Assembly: GCA_016871415.1 (NCBI GenBank)
Contig: VHDL01000011.1
Coordinates: 1 to 64,000, forward strand
Origin: Verrucomicrobiota bacterium
Lineage (GTDB): Bacteria > Verrucomicrobiota > Verrucomicrobiia > Opitutales > UBA953
DNA length: 64,000 bases
Direction of reading: 5' to 3'
Below are positions 26,590 to 35,136 of this stretch, one piece after another. Positions within the stretch are counted from its first letter, which is position 1; each line of letters starts with the position of its first letter. A program made the translations under genes and the position numbers. Under the pieces are notes generated by a model. It was not told where the DNA came from, did no database searches, and saw nothing but the letters and a program-made list of their open reading frames with translations.

Positions 26590-27549
26590 TCAGGCGAAGT
26601 GGTCGAAGCCGCGACCGGCCACCGGACGTCCCTCGGCGTCCAGCAAGCGGCCCTCGCCGCGCACGGCGGACCCAAGGCGTGAAAGCGGAGTGGCCGGGAA
26701 GGCCTTGCGGAAATCAGCCGCAAGGGCACCCGCGGCCGACGGAGATACGGCGAAGGCCAGCTCATGGTCCTCGCCGTCCTGCAGGGCGTGCTCCAAGGCG
26801 GGCTTGCCGTCGCCGCGCGAGAGCAGGCCCGCGGCTTCGGAGACCGGGATCCGGGCGAGGTCGACCTTAGCGTCGAGGCGCGTGCCGAGCATCCCGGGAA
26901 GGTCCTTGACCAGCCCGTCGGAGACGTCGGTGCAGGCGGTCACCTCCGCCCTGCCGCACAGCCATTCGCCTTCGGCCAGGCGGGGTGCGAAATCCAGATG
27001 CCTTCCGTAGGCCGTTCCGCCGAGCGCGCCGGTCACGAAGAGCACATCACCTTCCCTGGCGCCTCCGCGGGCGAGCACGCGATGGGCGTACCCCTGTGCG
27101 GAAAGCGTCGCTACGAAGACCCCCGCGGGTCCGCGGGAGAAGTCGCCTCCGACGATGCGGAGCCTCGCCCGCACCGCCGCACGGCCGGCGCCGAAGGCGA
27201 AGTCGCGCAGCCATTCCGCGTCGACGTCCGGACCGAGCGTTAGCGCCAGCAGGGCGTCGGAGGGCCGAGCGCCGGCCGCGGCGAGGTCCGAGAGGTTGCG
27301 ATTGACCAGCTTGGCGCCGGCCCGGCGGCCCGTGCACGCGAGGTCGAAATGCCGTCCGAGGGTCACGCCGTCGACAGTGCAGACGCGGAACGCGCGGCCG
27401 CCGCACTCGGGTAGGTGGGCGCAGTCGCTTCCCGGGCCTTCCGGTGCGGGCGGGCAGGCGTCGGACATGGCCGCGACAACGTCCTCGATGAGGCGCGCCT
27501 CGGTCAGGACCGAGACGGACTTTTCCTTGATGGCGGTGAGGGCTCCCAT
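26590..27549 (-). CDS. thiL: Thiamine-monophosphate kinase
   Basis: This 319-residue enzyme phosphorylates thiamine monophosphate to thiamine pyrophosphate. Conserved segments are NRNLSDLAAAGARPSDALL (about 95-113), RIVGGDFSRGP, VLFVTGALGGTAYG and TDVSDGLVKDLPGML. The N-terminal metal loop reads PGSDCAH rather than the common GDDAA, and the TVDGVTLGRHF segment replaces the usual TTDMLVEGVHF form, so this is a divergent member. It is downstream of the CPBP protease, with 2 bases between, in a minus-strand run that starts with pyrB. Confidence 0.85.
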   Translation of the reverse strand: MGALTAIKEKSVSVLTEARLIEDVVAAMSDACPPAPEGPGSDCAHLPECGGRAFRVCTVDGVTLGRHFDLACTGRRAGAKLVNRNLSDLAAAGARPSDALLALTLGPDVDAEWLRDFAFGAGRAAVRARLRIVGGDFSRGPAGVFVATLSAQGYAHRVLARGGAREGDVLFVTGALGGTAYGRHLDFAPRLAEGEWLCGRAEVTACTDVSDGLVKDLPGMLGTRLDAKVDLARIPVSEAAGLLSRGDGKPALEHALQDGEDHELAFAVSPSAAGALAADFRKAFPATPLSRLGSAVRGEGRLLDAEGRPVAGRGFDHFA

Positions 27550-27551
27550 GG

Positions 27552-28493
27552 TCAGAGATTGGCGACATCGGGCGCGACCTTTAGCCAGAGCAGGTTCATC
27601 GCGTTGAACGCGGCGTGCACCGCGATGGTGGCGGCGAGTCCGTGGCGGTCGCGTACGAGGCAGAGGAAGGCGCCGAAGAGCGTCAGCGGGATGAAGGCCG
27701 AGGGCGTCAGGTGCGCCGCGCTGAAGATCAGGCCGGTGATGAGGGCGGACAGGGCGACGTTCGCCCTGGGCGTCAGCGCGCCCAGCAGGGACTTGAGCGC
27801 AGGATAGAGGGCGCCGCGGAAGACGAGCTCCTCCATGAGCGGGGCGCCGATCACGACCGCCAGCGTGAGCAGTCCGAACTTCGGGGTCAGCGGATCGGTG
27901 CGCAGGACGATGTCCACGATGTCCTGCAGGAGGTCCTCCGGCGGCGTACCCATCCAGCCCTGCGCGTGCGCGGCCGACCACATCCAGTGCAGTCCTTTCC
28001 AAGCCAGCGAGCCGACCGTGGCCAGCGCGCAGACGGCGAGGTAGGCGCGCAGCGCGTCGCGCCAGTGCAACAGGCGCAGCGCCTGCCGGGGCGAGTCCGG
28101 AGAGGTCGTCACGCCTTCCGGCGCGGCGGTGGGCGTCCATTGGACCGAGCCCGGCAGGAAGGCCCCGAATCCGATGATCGCCCCGGCGGCCGTCGCTTGG
28201 GCGACGAAGGTGGCGAAGAAGACCTCCGCCTGGGTGACGCCGAACTCCGTACGGAAGAAACCTGCGATGAACTGGGAGAGCAGCGGCAGGATGAGACCGA
28301 AGGCCAGCAGCGCGGTCATCAGTCCGGCCGAGGCCGTGACGGGGTCGGCCCGGCGTTCGAGCCGGGGGCCTCCGCCGGAGGGCCAGTGGCGCAGCGTCCG
28401 GAGGCCGACCAGCGCCAGCCCGACGTTGAAGGCGATGCACGTCCAGTCGGCCGCCGACAGTTCCGAGAAGGTCTCGACGACCGGTTCCTGCAT
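27552..28493 (-). CDS. CPBP family intramembrane glutamic protease
   Basis: This 313-residue multi-pass membrane protein has the CPBP/Abi motif 1 EELVFRG (the EExxxR core), motif 2 as SAAHLTPSA, and a third motif near HAAFNAMN. The family includes CAAX prenyl proteases and bacteriocin-immunity proteins; the bacterial target is unknown. It lies between dihydroorotase-like pyrC and thiL with 1- and 2-base gaps, so it is co-transcribed with them. Confidence 0.85.
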   Translation of the reverse strand: MQEPVVETFSELSAADWTCIAFNVGLALVGLRTLRHWPSGGGPRLERRADPVTASAGLMTALLAFGLILPLLSQFIAGFFRTEFGVTQAEVFFATFVAQATAAGAIIGFGAFLPGSVQWTPTAAPEGVTTSPDSPRQALRLLHWRDALRAYLAVCALATVGSLAWKGLHWMWSAAHAQGWMGTPPEDLLQDIVDIVLRTDPLTPKFGLLTLAVVIGAPLMEELVFRGALYPALKSLLGALTPRANVALSALITGLIFSAAHLTPSAFIPLTLFGAFLCLVRDRHGLAATIAVHAAFNAMNLLWLKVAPDVANL

Positions 28494-28494
28494 C

Positions 28495-29790
28495 TCAGTC
28501 GCCGAACACCTTGCGTCCGTCCACGTAGGTCGCCCGGACGCGCCCGTGCAGCGTGCGTCCGACCAGCGGGTCGTTGCCTGACTTGGAGAGAAGTCCGCCC
28601 GCCGCGGGCTTCCACTTCGCGGCCGGGTCGAGTAGCGTGAAGTCGGCGGCGGCGCCCGCGGCGAGCGTGCCGGCCTCGAGTCCCAGCACGCGGGCCGGAC
28701 CGCAGGTCAGGCGTTTGATCAGCACGGGGAGCGGGGCGTGTCCGTCGACCACCACCGCCTCATGGGCTGCCGCGAACGCCGTCTCCAGCGAGGCGGCGCC
28801 GAAGGGCGCCTGGTCGAACTCGCAGTCCTTCTCGGTCGCGGTGCAGGGCGAGTGGTCGGAGCTCACCGCGTCCAGCGTGCCGTCGACGAGGGCGGCGATC
28901 AGCGCCAGCCGGTCGCGCTCCTCGCGCAGCGGCGGATTGAGTTTGAGGCGCGTGTCGTAGCCGGCCAGCGAGGCGTCCGTCAGGAGCAGGTGCAGGGCCG
29001 AGACTTCGGCGGTCACCGGCAGGCCGCGCGCCTTCGCCTGACGGACGATTTCGGCGGAGCCGCCGGAGGAGAGGTGCTGCAGGTGGATGCGCGCCCGGGT
29101 GAGGGCGGCGAGGGCGCAGTCGCTCGAGACTACAATCTCCTCGGCGGCGCGCGGCCAGCCGCGCAGGCCGAGCCGCAGCGACCAGGCGCCCTCGTGCATC
29201 TGGGCCCCTTCGGTCATGCTGCTGTCCTGGCAGTGGTCGAGCACCACCAGCCCGAACATCGCCGCGTATTCCAGGGCGCGGCGCATGATTTCGTTGTTCT
29301 GCACCCCGGAGACCGTGTCGGTCACCGCGGCCACGCCCGCCTTGCGGAGCGAGCCGAGGGGAGCGAGGGCCTCGCCTTCATGGCCCTTCGTGAGCGTGCC
29401 CGCGGGCAGCACGCGGACCGCAGCCTCGCGGGCGCAGATCTCGCGCAGCAGCTGGACCGTGCCAACGTTGTCGGCCGCGGGTAGCGAGTCGGGCATGGCG
29501 ACCATCGTGGTGAAGCCGCCCGCCGCGGCGGCGAGCGTGCCGGTGCGCACCGTCTCGCGCGCGGAGCGTCCCGGTTCGCCCAGGCGGCAGCACAGGTCGA
29601 CGAAGCCGGGCGCGACCACGAGGCCGTCGGCCTTGACGGTGACCGCCTCGCGCGCCTGCGCGGGAGAGAGCCTTTCGGCGAACCTGCCGTCGACGATGCA
29701 CAGCTCGCCCTTACGCTCATCCCTCCCCGAGGCGGGGTCGATCACCCGGGCGCCCAAGATCCTCAGCGGCTTGGAGTTGGATGCTTTCAT
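28495..29790 (-). CDS. pyrC': Dihydroorotase-like protein, probably non-catalytic (PyrC')
   Basis: This 431-residue amidohydrolase-fold protein overlaps pyrB by 4 bases (ATGA). In active dihydroorotases the metal site reads PGFxDLHxHLREPG. Here it is PGFVDLCCRLGEPG, so both metal-binding His (positions 67 and 69) are Cys and Arg, and the substrate-binding Arg at 71 is Gly. Other ligands look partly kept (HLQHLSS, SSDHSP). Pseudomonas has a known inactive PyrC' that forms a structural complex with aspartate carbamoyltransferase, encoded just downstream of pyrB, and this gene fits that model. A catalytic pyrC would then be expected elsewhere. The alternative is an enzyme with an altered metal site. 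Confidence 0.85.
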   Translation of the reverse strand: MKASNSKPLRILGARVIDPASGRDERKGELCIVDGRFAERLSPAQAREAVTVKADGLVVAPGFVDLCCRLGEPGRSARETVRTGTLAAAAGGFTTMVAMPDSLPAADNVGTVQLLREICAREAAVRVLPAGTLTKGHEGEALAPLGSLRKAGVAAVTDTVSGVQNNEIMRRALEYAAMFGLVVLDHCQDSSMTEGAQMHEGAWSLRLGLRGWPRAAEEIVVSSDCALAALTRARIHLQHLSSGGSAEIVRQAKARGLPVTAEVSALHLLLTDASLAGYDTRLKLNPPLREERDRLALIAALVDGTLDAVSSDHSPCTATEKDCEFDQAPFGAASLETAFAAAHEAVVVDGHAPLPVLIKRLTCGPARVLGLEAGTLAAGAAADFTLLDPAAKWKPAAGGLLSKSGNDPLVGRTLHGRVRATYVDGRKVFGD

Positions 29791-30728
29791 CGGCGAAGGG
29801 CTCCCGTGCAGAGGTGGAGGACGGCCATGCGTACCGCGACCCCGTTGGTGACCTGTTCCAGGATGACCGAGCGGGGACCGTCGGCCACCTCGCTCTCGAC
29901 CTCGACGCCTCGGTTGATGGGGCCGGGGTGCATGACAATGGCGTCCGGCTTGAGCCAGGCGGCGCGTTCGGCGTTGAGTCCGAACTGCGACGTGTATTCG
30001 CCCAGTGACGGGAAGTGCGTGGTCGTCTGGCGCTCGTGCTGGATGCGTAGCAGCATCACCGCGTCCGCGCCTGTTAGCGCAGTCCGCAGGTCGTGGGCGA
30101 GGCGCACCTGGGGGTAGGCCTCCTTGAGCGAAGCTGGCACCAGGGTGGCCGGCCCCGCCAGGGTCACCTGGGCGCCCAGCTTGGACAGGCAGAGGATGTT
30201 CGAACGGGCCACGCGGCTGAAGAGGATGTCCCCGAGGATGGTGACCTTGAGTCCTTTCACGTCGCCGAACTTCCGGCGCAGCGTGTAGGCGTCGAGCAGG
30301 GCCTGCGTCGGATGCTCATGCGCGCCGTCGCCGGCGTTCACCACCGAGATGTCGAGGACGCCTCCGAGGTAGCGGGCTGAGCCCGCGGAGGAGTGGCGCA
30401 TCACGATGGCGTCCACGCCCATGGCGCAGATGTTCATCGCGGTGTCGCGGAGGGTCTCGCCCTTGACCAGCGAGGAGGCCGTCGTGTTGATCGAGACCAC
30501 CTCGGCGCCCAGTTTCTTGGCCGAGATCTCGAAGGCCGTGCGGGTGCGCGTGCTGGGCTCCAGGAAGAGGTTCACGACCGTCCGCCCCTTCATGAGGTCC
30601 AGCCCCTTGCCGGGCGCGAGAGCCGGAAGGAATTTGTCTGCCTGCCGGAAGATGGCGCCGATTTCGGCGGGCGAAAGCTCCTCGATGCCCGTCAGGTCTT
30701 TCTTGGTCCAGGTGTCGCGTGAGGCCAT
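29787..30728 (-). CDS. pyrB: Aspartate carbamoyltransferase catalytic subunit
   Basis: This 313-residue enzyme condenses carbamoyl phosphate and aspartate, the first committed step of pyrimidine synthesis. The carbamoyl-phosphate motif FLEPSTRTRTAFE is present, followed by SLVKGETLRDT, MRHSSAGSA, and HEHPTQALLDAYTLR. The frame is open to 30767, but the ATG at 30728 gives the usual N-terminus. No pyrI is present. The 4-base overlap with the downstream PyrC'-like gene supports a physical complex. Confidence 0.95.
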   Translation of the reverse strand: MASRDTWTKKDLTGIEELSPAEIGAIFRQADKFLPALAPGKGLDLMKGRTVVNLFLEPSTRTRTAFEISAKKLGAEVVSINTTASSLVKGETLRDTAMNICAMGVDAIVMRHSSAGSARYLGGVLDISVVNAGDGAHEHPTQALLDAYTLRRKFGDVKGLKVTILGDILFSRVARSNILCLSKLGAQVTLAGPATLVPASLKEAYPQVRLAHDLRTALTGADAVMLLRIQHERQTTTHFPSLGEYTSQFGLNAERAAWLKPDAIVMHPGPINRGVEVESEVADGPRSVILEQVTNGVAVRMAVLHLCTGALRR

Positions 30729-30810
30729 GCGGGGAGGTTCCGGTGGCCCCGACGTGGTCGGGACCATGGGGAAAGTGGGGAGGGGATGCCTTTGGTCAAG
30801 GGTGGAGATA

Positions 30811-30950
30811 GGGCTGGGGCTAGGGCTAGGGATAGGGATAGGGATAGGGACAGGGCCAGGGACAGGCGAATGCTCATCACGCTAACACCAAGATTTGCAT
30901 CCGGTTTGTATCACCAGCCCTGGCTCCGGCCCTAGCCCTAGCCCCAGCCC
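30811..30950. repeat. G-rich/C-rich inverted intergenic element (copy A)
   Basis: The G-rich arm (30811-30866) is a tandem of hexamers such as GGGCTA and GGGATA. The C-rich arm (30915-30950) is its inverted counterpart. A 21-base perfect inverted repeat pairs 30811-30831 with 30930-30950, across a spacer of about 98 bases that includes AT-richer sequence. The G arm could form a G-quadruplex. It lies between pyrB and trpA; similar elements are at 41356-41483, 48251-48321 and 58587-58685. Confidence 0.75.
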
Positions 30951-30960
30951 TCCTACCTCT

Positions 30961-31752
30961 TTACTTAGCCAACAGTTCGCGGACTTTGGCGCCGACTGCT
31001 TCGGCGGCTTCGCCCTTCCTGTCCTTATGGGCGGCGACAACGTTCACGAGGGCGCTCCCCACGACCACGCCGTCGGCGACTTTGGCGATGGCCTGGACGT
31101 GGGCGGCGGTGGAGACGCCGAAGCCGACGCAGACGGGCAGGGCGGTGTGCTTACGGATTTCGGCCACTGCGGCGCCGAGGTTGGCGGCCAGTTCGGATCG
31201 TTCTCCGGTCACGCCTTCGCGGGACACGTAGTAGATGAAGCCTGAGGCGTGCTTGGCGATGAGGGCGACGCGCGCCGGCGGGGTCGTCGGGGCCACGATG
31301 AAGATGTTGGAGAGGCCGTGCTTCTGCGAGGCGGCGATGAGCTCTCCCGCTTCCTCCGGCGGGCAGTCGAGCACCAGCAGCCCGTCGGCGCCGGCCTCGC
31401 GCACCTTGTGGCAGTAGTTTTCCACCCCGGCCGAGAACAGCAGGTTGTAGTAGCAGTAGAGGACGATGGGTAGTTCGGTGCCGGTACGTAATGCGCGGAG
31501 CAGCTCGAGCAGCCGCGCGCCGCCCATGCCGCCTTCGAGCGCGCGCTGGGAGGCCAGTTGATTCGTCAGGCCGTCCGCCAGCGGATCGGAGAAGGGCACG
31601 CCGACTTCGAGCACGTCCGCGCCGTTACGCGCGAGCGAGAGCAGGACCGCCTTAGACGTCTCTAGGTCCGGGTCGCCCGCGCAGACATAGCTGACGAAGG
31701 CCGGGCGTCCCTCGGCCTTGCAGCGCGCGAAAGTGCTGGCGATGCGGTCCAC
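30961..31752 (-). CDS. trpA: Tryptophan synthase alpha subunit
   Basis: This 263-residue TIM-barrel enzyme cleaves indole-3-glycerol phosphate to indole. The catalytic Glu lies in VLEVGVPFSDPLADG (about 47-61) together with the catalytic Asp of FSDPLADG. The phosphate-binding end appears as VCVGFGVSTAAHVQ and DGVVVGSALVN. The segment after the Asp reads LTNQLASQRAL, where most relatives have PTIQ. No trpB or other trp gene is adjacent, so trp genes are dispersed here. Confidence 0.95.
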   Translation of the reverse strand: MDRIASTFARCKAEGRPAFVSYVCAGDPDLETSKAVLLSLARNGADVLEVGVPFSDPLADGLTNQLASQRALEGGMGGARLLELLRALRTGTELPIVLYCYYNLLFSAGVENYCHKVREAGADGLLVLDCPPEEAGELIAASQKHGLSNIFIVAPTTPPARVALIAKHASGFIYYVSREGVTGERSELAANLGAAVAEIRKHTALPVCVGFGVSTAAHVQAIAKVADGVVVGSALVNVVAAHKDRKGEAAEAVGAKVRELLAK

Positions 31753-31850
31753 GGGCCGAAGGAAGACCGCTTTCCCTCCGGGCGCAAGGCCAAGGCGGAC
31801 GCTTTACCGGGTTGCCAGCCGGTAGCCCCCGGGCAGTCTGGTTTTCGCCG

Positions 31851-31931
31851 GCTCCGGTGGTGGAATGGCAGACACACGGGACTTAAAATCCCTCGCCGCA
31901 AGGTGTGCAGGTTCGAGTCCTGCCCGGGGCA
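31851..31931 (+). tRNA. tRNA-Leu (TAA anticodon)
   Basis: The acceptor stem GCTCCGG pairs with CCGGGGC (one G-T wobble), with discriminator A at 31931. The anticodon stem GGGA/TCCC encloses CTTAAAA, giving anticodon TAA (UAA). A long variable arm (GCCGCAAGGTG region) marks class II. Unlike the other tRNAs here, no CCA follows (the next bases are CGG), so CCA must be added after transcription. Confidence 0.93.
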
Positions 31932-31940
31932 CGGCGTCCT

Positions 31941-32645
31941 TCAGCTCTTCAGCGAGAACGGATTGAAGTCCGTGCCCTCATCGTAGGCGTCGACGCCTTC
32001 CGACCGCTTGAGCCGTTCGCAGATCACGTAGGTGAGGGGAGTCATCACCACCTCGACCAGCACCTTGAAGGCCCAGTTCGCGGCCATCACCGCCAGGAGG
32101 GTCGGGAGCGACCAGATGCCGAGGAACGCCAGCGGGTAGAAGATGAGGCTGTCGACGCCCTGTCCCACGACGGTCGAGCCGATGAAGCGCATCCAGGCGT
32201 GCCGTCCCTGCGTCATCACCTTGAGCCTAGCCAGCACGTAGGAGTTCACGAAGTCGCCCACGCAGAACGCGAGGATGGAGCCGAGCGCGATGCGCCAGCC
32301 GCCGCCAAAGCAGAGCACGAGCGCCGGCTGCAGCTGCGCGCTGAAAGGTTCGTCGGGACTTGCCGGCATCGCCAGCACCACCCAGGTCATCACGGTCGCG
32401 AAGGCCATCGCGGCGAAGCCCGACCAGATGACACGGCGCGCGAGCGCGTAGCCGTAGACTTCGGTGAGGATGTCGCCGAAGATGTAGGAGAGCGGGAAGA
32501 AGATATTGCCGGCGCCGAAGTCGGTCGGGCCGAGCAGCGGTAGGTCGAACTGCACCACCTTAGCCGGCCCGATCAGGTTCGAGCAGAGCAGCACGGCGAC
32601 GAACGCGCCGAGGATCAGGTCATAGTAGCGGTAGCTGCGGTTCAT
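31941..32645 (-). CDS. yhhQ: Queuosine precursor transporter (VUT family)
   Basis: This 234-residue integral membrane protein shows the VUT/YhhQ pattern: AFVAVLLCSNLIGPAKVVQF at the N-terminus, NIFFPLSYIFGDILTEVYGY, and the later FCVGDFVNSYVLARLKVMTQ and GQGVDSLIFYP. The family imports queuosine precursors (preQ0/preQ1) used in tRNA modification. About six membrane segments are visible. It is convergent with tRNA-Leu, with 9 bases between the ends. Confidence 0.88.
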   Translation of the reverse strand: MNRSYRYYDLILGAFVAVLLCSNLIGPAKVVQFDLPLLGPTDFGAGNIFFPLSYIFGDILTEVYGYALARRVIWSGFAAMAFATVMTWVVLAMPASPDEPFSAQLQPALVLCFGGGWRIALGSILAFCVGDFVNSYVLARLKVMTQGRHAWMRFIGSTVVGQGVDSLIFYPLAFLGIWSLPTLLAVMAANWAFKVLVEVVMTPLTYVICERLKRSEGVDAYDEGTDFNPFSLKS

Positions 32646-32698
32646 CGGCGGTCAGGTTGGCGGGAAGGGGTCAGGAAGCCGGCGGACCGGCGGGAAAA

Positions 32699-33853
32699 TC
32701 AGCGGCCGAGGGCGGCCTTGAGGAAGGGCTCGAAGACGTCGGCCTGCCGATGGAAGCCCAGGTCGCTCGCGTGCGAGCCGTCCGTGGCGCCGTCGGCGTC
32801 GTCGCCGTAGAGGTGGTCGCCGGGCACGTAGGAGAGGCCCGTGACGCCCTCTTTCACCAGCTGCTCATAGGCGGCCTTGAGCGCCGCATGGTTGTCGTCG
32901 TGATGCTTGCGGCGGCCGGCGATGACCCAGGAGTCCGTGTTGCGACGGTCCTCGACGAGCAGGATCGGGGTCTCCGGGCGGGCGGCGCGGAGCTGCTTCA
33001 CGAGCGGGACGCACTTCTGGCTGACTTCCTTCGCGTTCATGTTTGGGAGACAGTCGATGACGTAGGCGGCGGCGTCGATGCGCACGAGGAAGTCGCCCAC
33101 GGCCTTGTCCATGCGGCCGTTGCCCGAGAAGCCGAGGTTCACCACCGGCATGTCCAGACGCCGGCCGAGGATGCTGGTGTGCACCATGCCTGGACGGCTC
33201 GCGCAGGCGCCGTGGGTGATCGAGGTGCCGTAGAAGACCACCGGCTTCGCGCGCGGCCTGAGGCCGGCGAACCGCTTGCCCTCGGGCACGCCGACGTGGA
33301 GGAATTCCACGCCGTTGAAAAGCGGCAAGTAGACGGCGTATTCGCGTTCGCCCGCGTCGAGGTTCTCCGCCAGGCGGATCTTCATCTCCTGCGCGCCGGG
33401 GCGCGCGACCTGCACCCAGCGCCATTTGCCCTCCTTGTCGCGGGCGTAGAGGTCGAGGCCGCTGACGCCGGTGGCAGGCATGTGCGGCATCGCGAGCTGC
33501 GGCTTGGTGACCTCATAATGGGCGTAGATGGTCGTGGCGTCGGTGCGGAAGCGGAACATCAGCCCGGCGCTGTCGCGGCTCAGGCTCCAGACGGCGGGCG
33601 TCACCTTGCCATCGGCCTCGGCGGGCAGCCGGTCGAAGTAGCTCTTCCGTTCGGCCTCGGGGAAGGCGCGGCCTTCGAGGTCGGTCGCGCGGACGTCATG
33701 CCACGTCACTTTCTCGTCGGCCCGCACGGCGTAGCGGTCGGCCGACTTGGGCGCGGCCTTGGCGGCCGCCTTGGCCGGCGCGGAGGGCTGCTGGGCGAGG
33801 GCGGCGCACGTCGTGAGGAGCGCAGCGAGGAAGGGCGTGGCGCGGGCGTTCAT
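32699..33853 (-). CDS. Secreted SGNH/GDSL hydrolase with N-terminal jelly-roll domain
   Basis: This 384-residue protein has a signal peptide (about 1-20, ending ALAQQ), an Ala/Lys linker, a beta-rich N-terminal domain (about 40-175), and a C-terminal SGNH hydrolase. Catalytic blocks are YGTSITHG (Ser), NLGFSGNGRM (Gly), DCLPNMN (Asn) and DGSHASDLG (Asp and His). The two-domain layout matches exported carbohydrate esterases of this family. It lies behind the secreted coiled-coil gene on the same strand. Confidence 0.88.
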   Translation of the reverse strand: MNARATPFLAALLTTCAALAQQPSAPAKAAAKAAPKSADRYAVRADEKVTWHDVRATDLEGRAFPEAERKSYFDRLPAEADGKVTPAVWSLSRDSAGLMFRFRTDATTIYAHYEVTKPQLAMPHMPATGVSGLDLYARDKEGKWRWVQVARPGAQEMKIRLAENLDAGEREYAVYLPLFNGVEFLHVGVPEGKRFAGLRPRAKPVVFYGTSITHGACASRPGMVHTSILGRRLDMPVVNLGFSGNGRMDKAVGDFLVRIDAAAYVIDCLPNMNAKEVSQKCVPLVKQLRAARPETPILLVEDRRNTDSWVIAGRRKHHDDNHAALKAAYEQLVKEGVTGLSYVPGDHLYGDDADGATDGSHASDLGFHRQADVFEPFLKAALGR

Positions 33854-33904
33854 GGGGCGCCCTTAAACCTGTCCCGTCCCCCCGTCGGGGCGAGCCGAAA
33901 CGCC

Positions 33905-34525
33905 TCAGAGCGGGCTGCCGTCGGACATCGCAATCGCCCGAATGCGCGCGAGCGGACGCTCGTAGTCCTGCAGCGCCTTGGCGTAGGCTGAGCGCGCTTG
34001 GTCCGCCCGCTGCCGGGCCGGATCGGCAGCGCGGTCGGCCGCGTCGGCCCGTGCCCAGGAGCGGTCCTCCTGTTCCTGGGCCCGGCGCAGCGAGTCGGAT
34101 TCCGCGGCGATCTGGTTGAGCAGGGCGGAGATCGCGGTGAGGTCGAGCGGCTGCTGGCTCCGCAGCAGCGCGAGTTGACGGCCCAGCGCATCGACCGAGT
34201 CGGCGAACCTGCGGCTGCGGGCCGCGTCGCGTTCGGCCGCGACGCGCGCGGTCGCGGCCCGTTCCAGCGCCTTCTCGAGCTCGGTCAGCGCCGACACGAG
34301 CTCCTCGTGGGCGAGCTTCGTCCGCGGGTAGTTCGCGGTCGACATCAGGTCCGCGACCAGCGGACGGATGTCCTTTCGCAGCAGGTACCGTCGGCTGTCG
34401 ACGCGCAGGATGAACCGCTCGCCTGGCTGGTCGTAGAGGATTGGCATGCTGGCCGGCTCCGAGGGCGGCTTCTCCGCCGACGCCGAGACGGCGAGGAGCG
34501 CCGAGGCGATGAGCCGGAGGATCAT
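33905..34525 (-). CDS. Secreted coiled-coil protein, unknown function
   Basis: The ATG at 34525 gives 206 residues with a signal peptide (MILRLIASALLAVSASA). A small beta-like region (RFILRVDSRRYLLRKDIRPL) precedes an Ala/Arg/Glu-rich coiled coil from about 80 to 195. No family is recognised. A longer frame to 34588 would add a basic leader that hides the signal, so it is rejected. It is upstream of the SGNH hydrolase on the same strand and divergent from the broken membrane-fusion gene. Confidence 0.65.
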   Translation of the reverse strand: MILRLIASALLAVSASAEKPPSEPASMPILYDQPGERFILRVDSRRYLLRKDIRPLVADLMSTANYPRTKLAHEELVSALTELEKALERAATARVAAERDAARSRRFADSVDALGRQLALLRSQQPLDLTAISALLNQIAAESDSLRRAQEQEDRSWARADAADRAADPARQRADQARSAYAKALQDYERPLARIRAIAMSDGSPL

Positions 34526-34589
34526 GGCTTCATCCTGCCTTTGGCGCGGCGGCTTGCAACCCCGCTCCTGCGCCTTTCGGCCACGCATG

Positions 34590-35045
34590 TAAGGTAAGCG
34601 CCGCCTTCGCCTCCCTGGCCCTGGCTGGCCTCACGCTCGTGGGCTGCGGTCCGGTACCGGCGCCGCCCGCGCCCTCGCCCCCAAGGTCACCTGCCTCACG
34701 GTCAAGGAGTCCTCGGTGCCCGCGAGCGTGCTGGCTCCGGGCCAGGTGGAGGGCGTGCGCGAGGTCGAGGTCCGCACCCGCGTCACCGGCATCCTTCAGA
34801 CCGTCGACTTCTGTGAGGGTGCCCGCGTCGGGGCCGGCGACCTCCTTTTCCGCATCGACCCTGCTCCCTATCAGGCGGCGGCGGCTCTCGCCAGGGCCCA
34901 GCTCGCCCAGGAGACGGCCCGTCTCGCCCAGGCCAGGTCCGAAGCCGGACAGTTGGGCCCCGCCGAACCGCTTGAGGCCGGTCGCCGTCTCGCCGAATCC
35001 CGTCTCGTGGTCGCACGGCTCGGGTTGAAGCGTGCGGCGGCCCAC
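34590..35045 (+). pseudogene. Truncated, frameshifted RND membrane fusion protein (HlyD/AcrA-like)
   Basis: One frame encodes a lipoprotein-like leader LALAGLTLVGCGPVPAPPAP without a usable start codon. A second frame carries the periplasmic adaptor signature: KVTCLTVKESSVPASVLAPG, then VRTRVTGILQTVDFCEGARV and LLFRIDPAPYQAA, followed by an Ala/Gln coiled coil. The frame switch lies in a C-rich run near 34680. The normal barrel and membrane-proximal domains are absent after about 35040. This matches the N-terminal third of an AcrA-type adaptor. The efflux pump and outer-membrane partner genes are missing, so it is a remnant of a lost efflux operon. Confidence 0.7.
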
Positions 35046-35136
35046 GCCGACCTGTGCGCTCGAGGGCGCGGACCCCGTCGCCGGTCCCTGATCGGGTTGG
35101 GGTTGTCAACGCGTCACCCCGGGCTTTGCTGGGTGC

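Noticed and set aside
31801-31845. Possible second tRNA just before tRNA-Leu
   Set aside because: The GC-rich inverted patches do not form a cloverleaf with a plausible anticodon arm.
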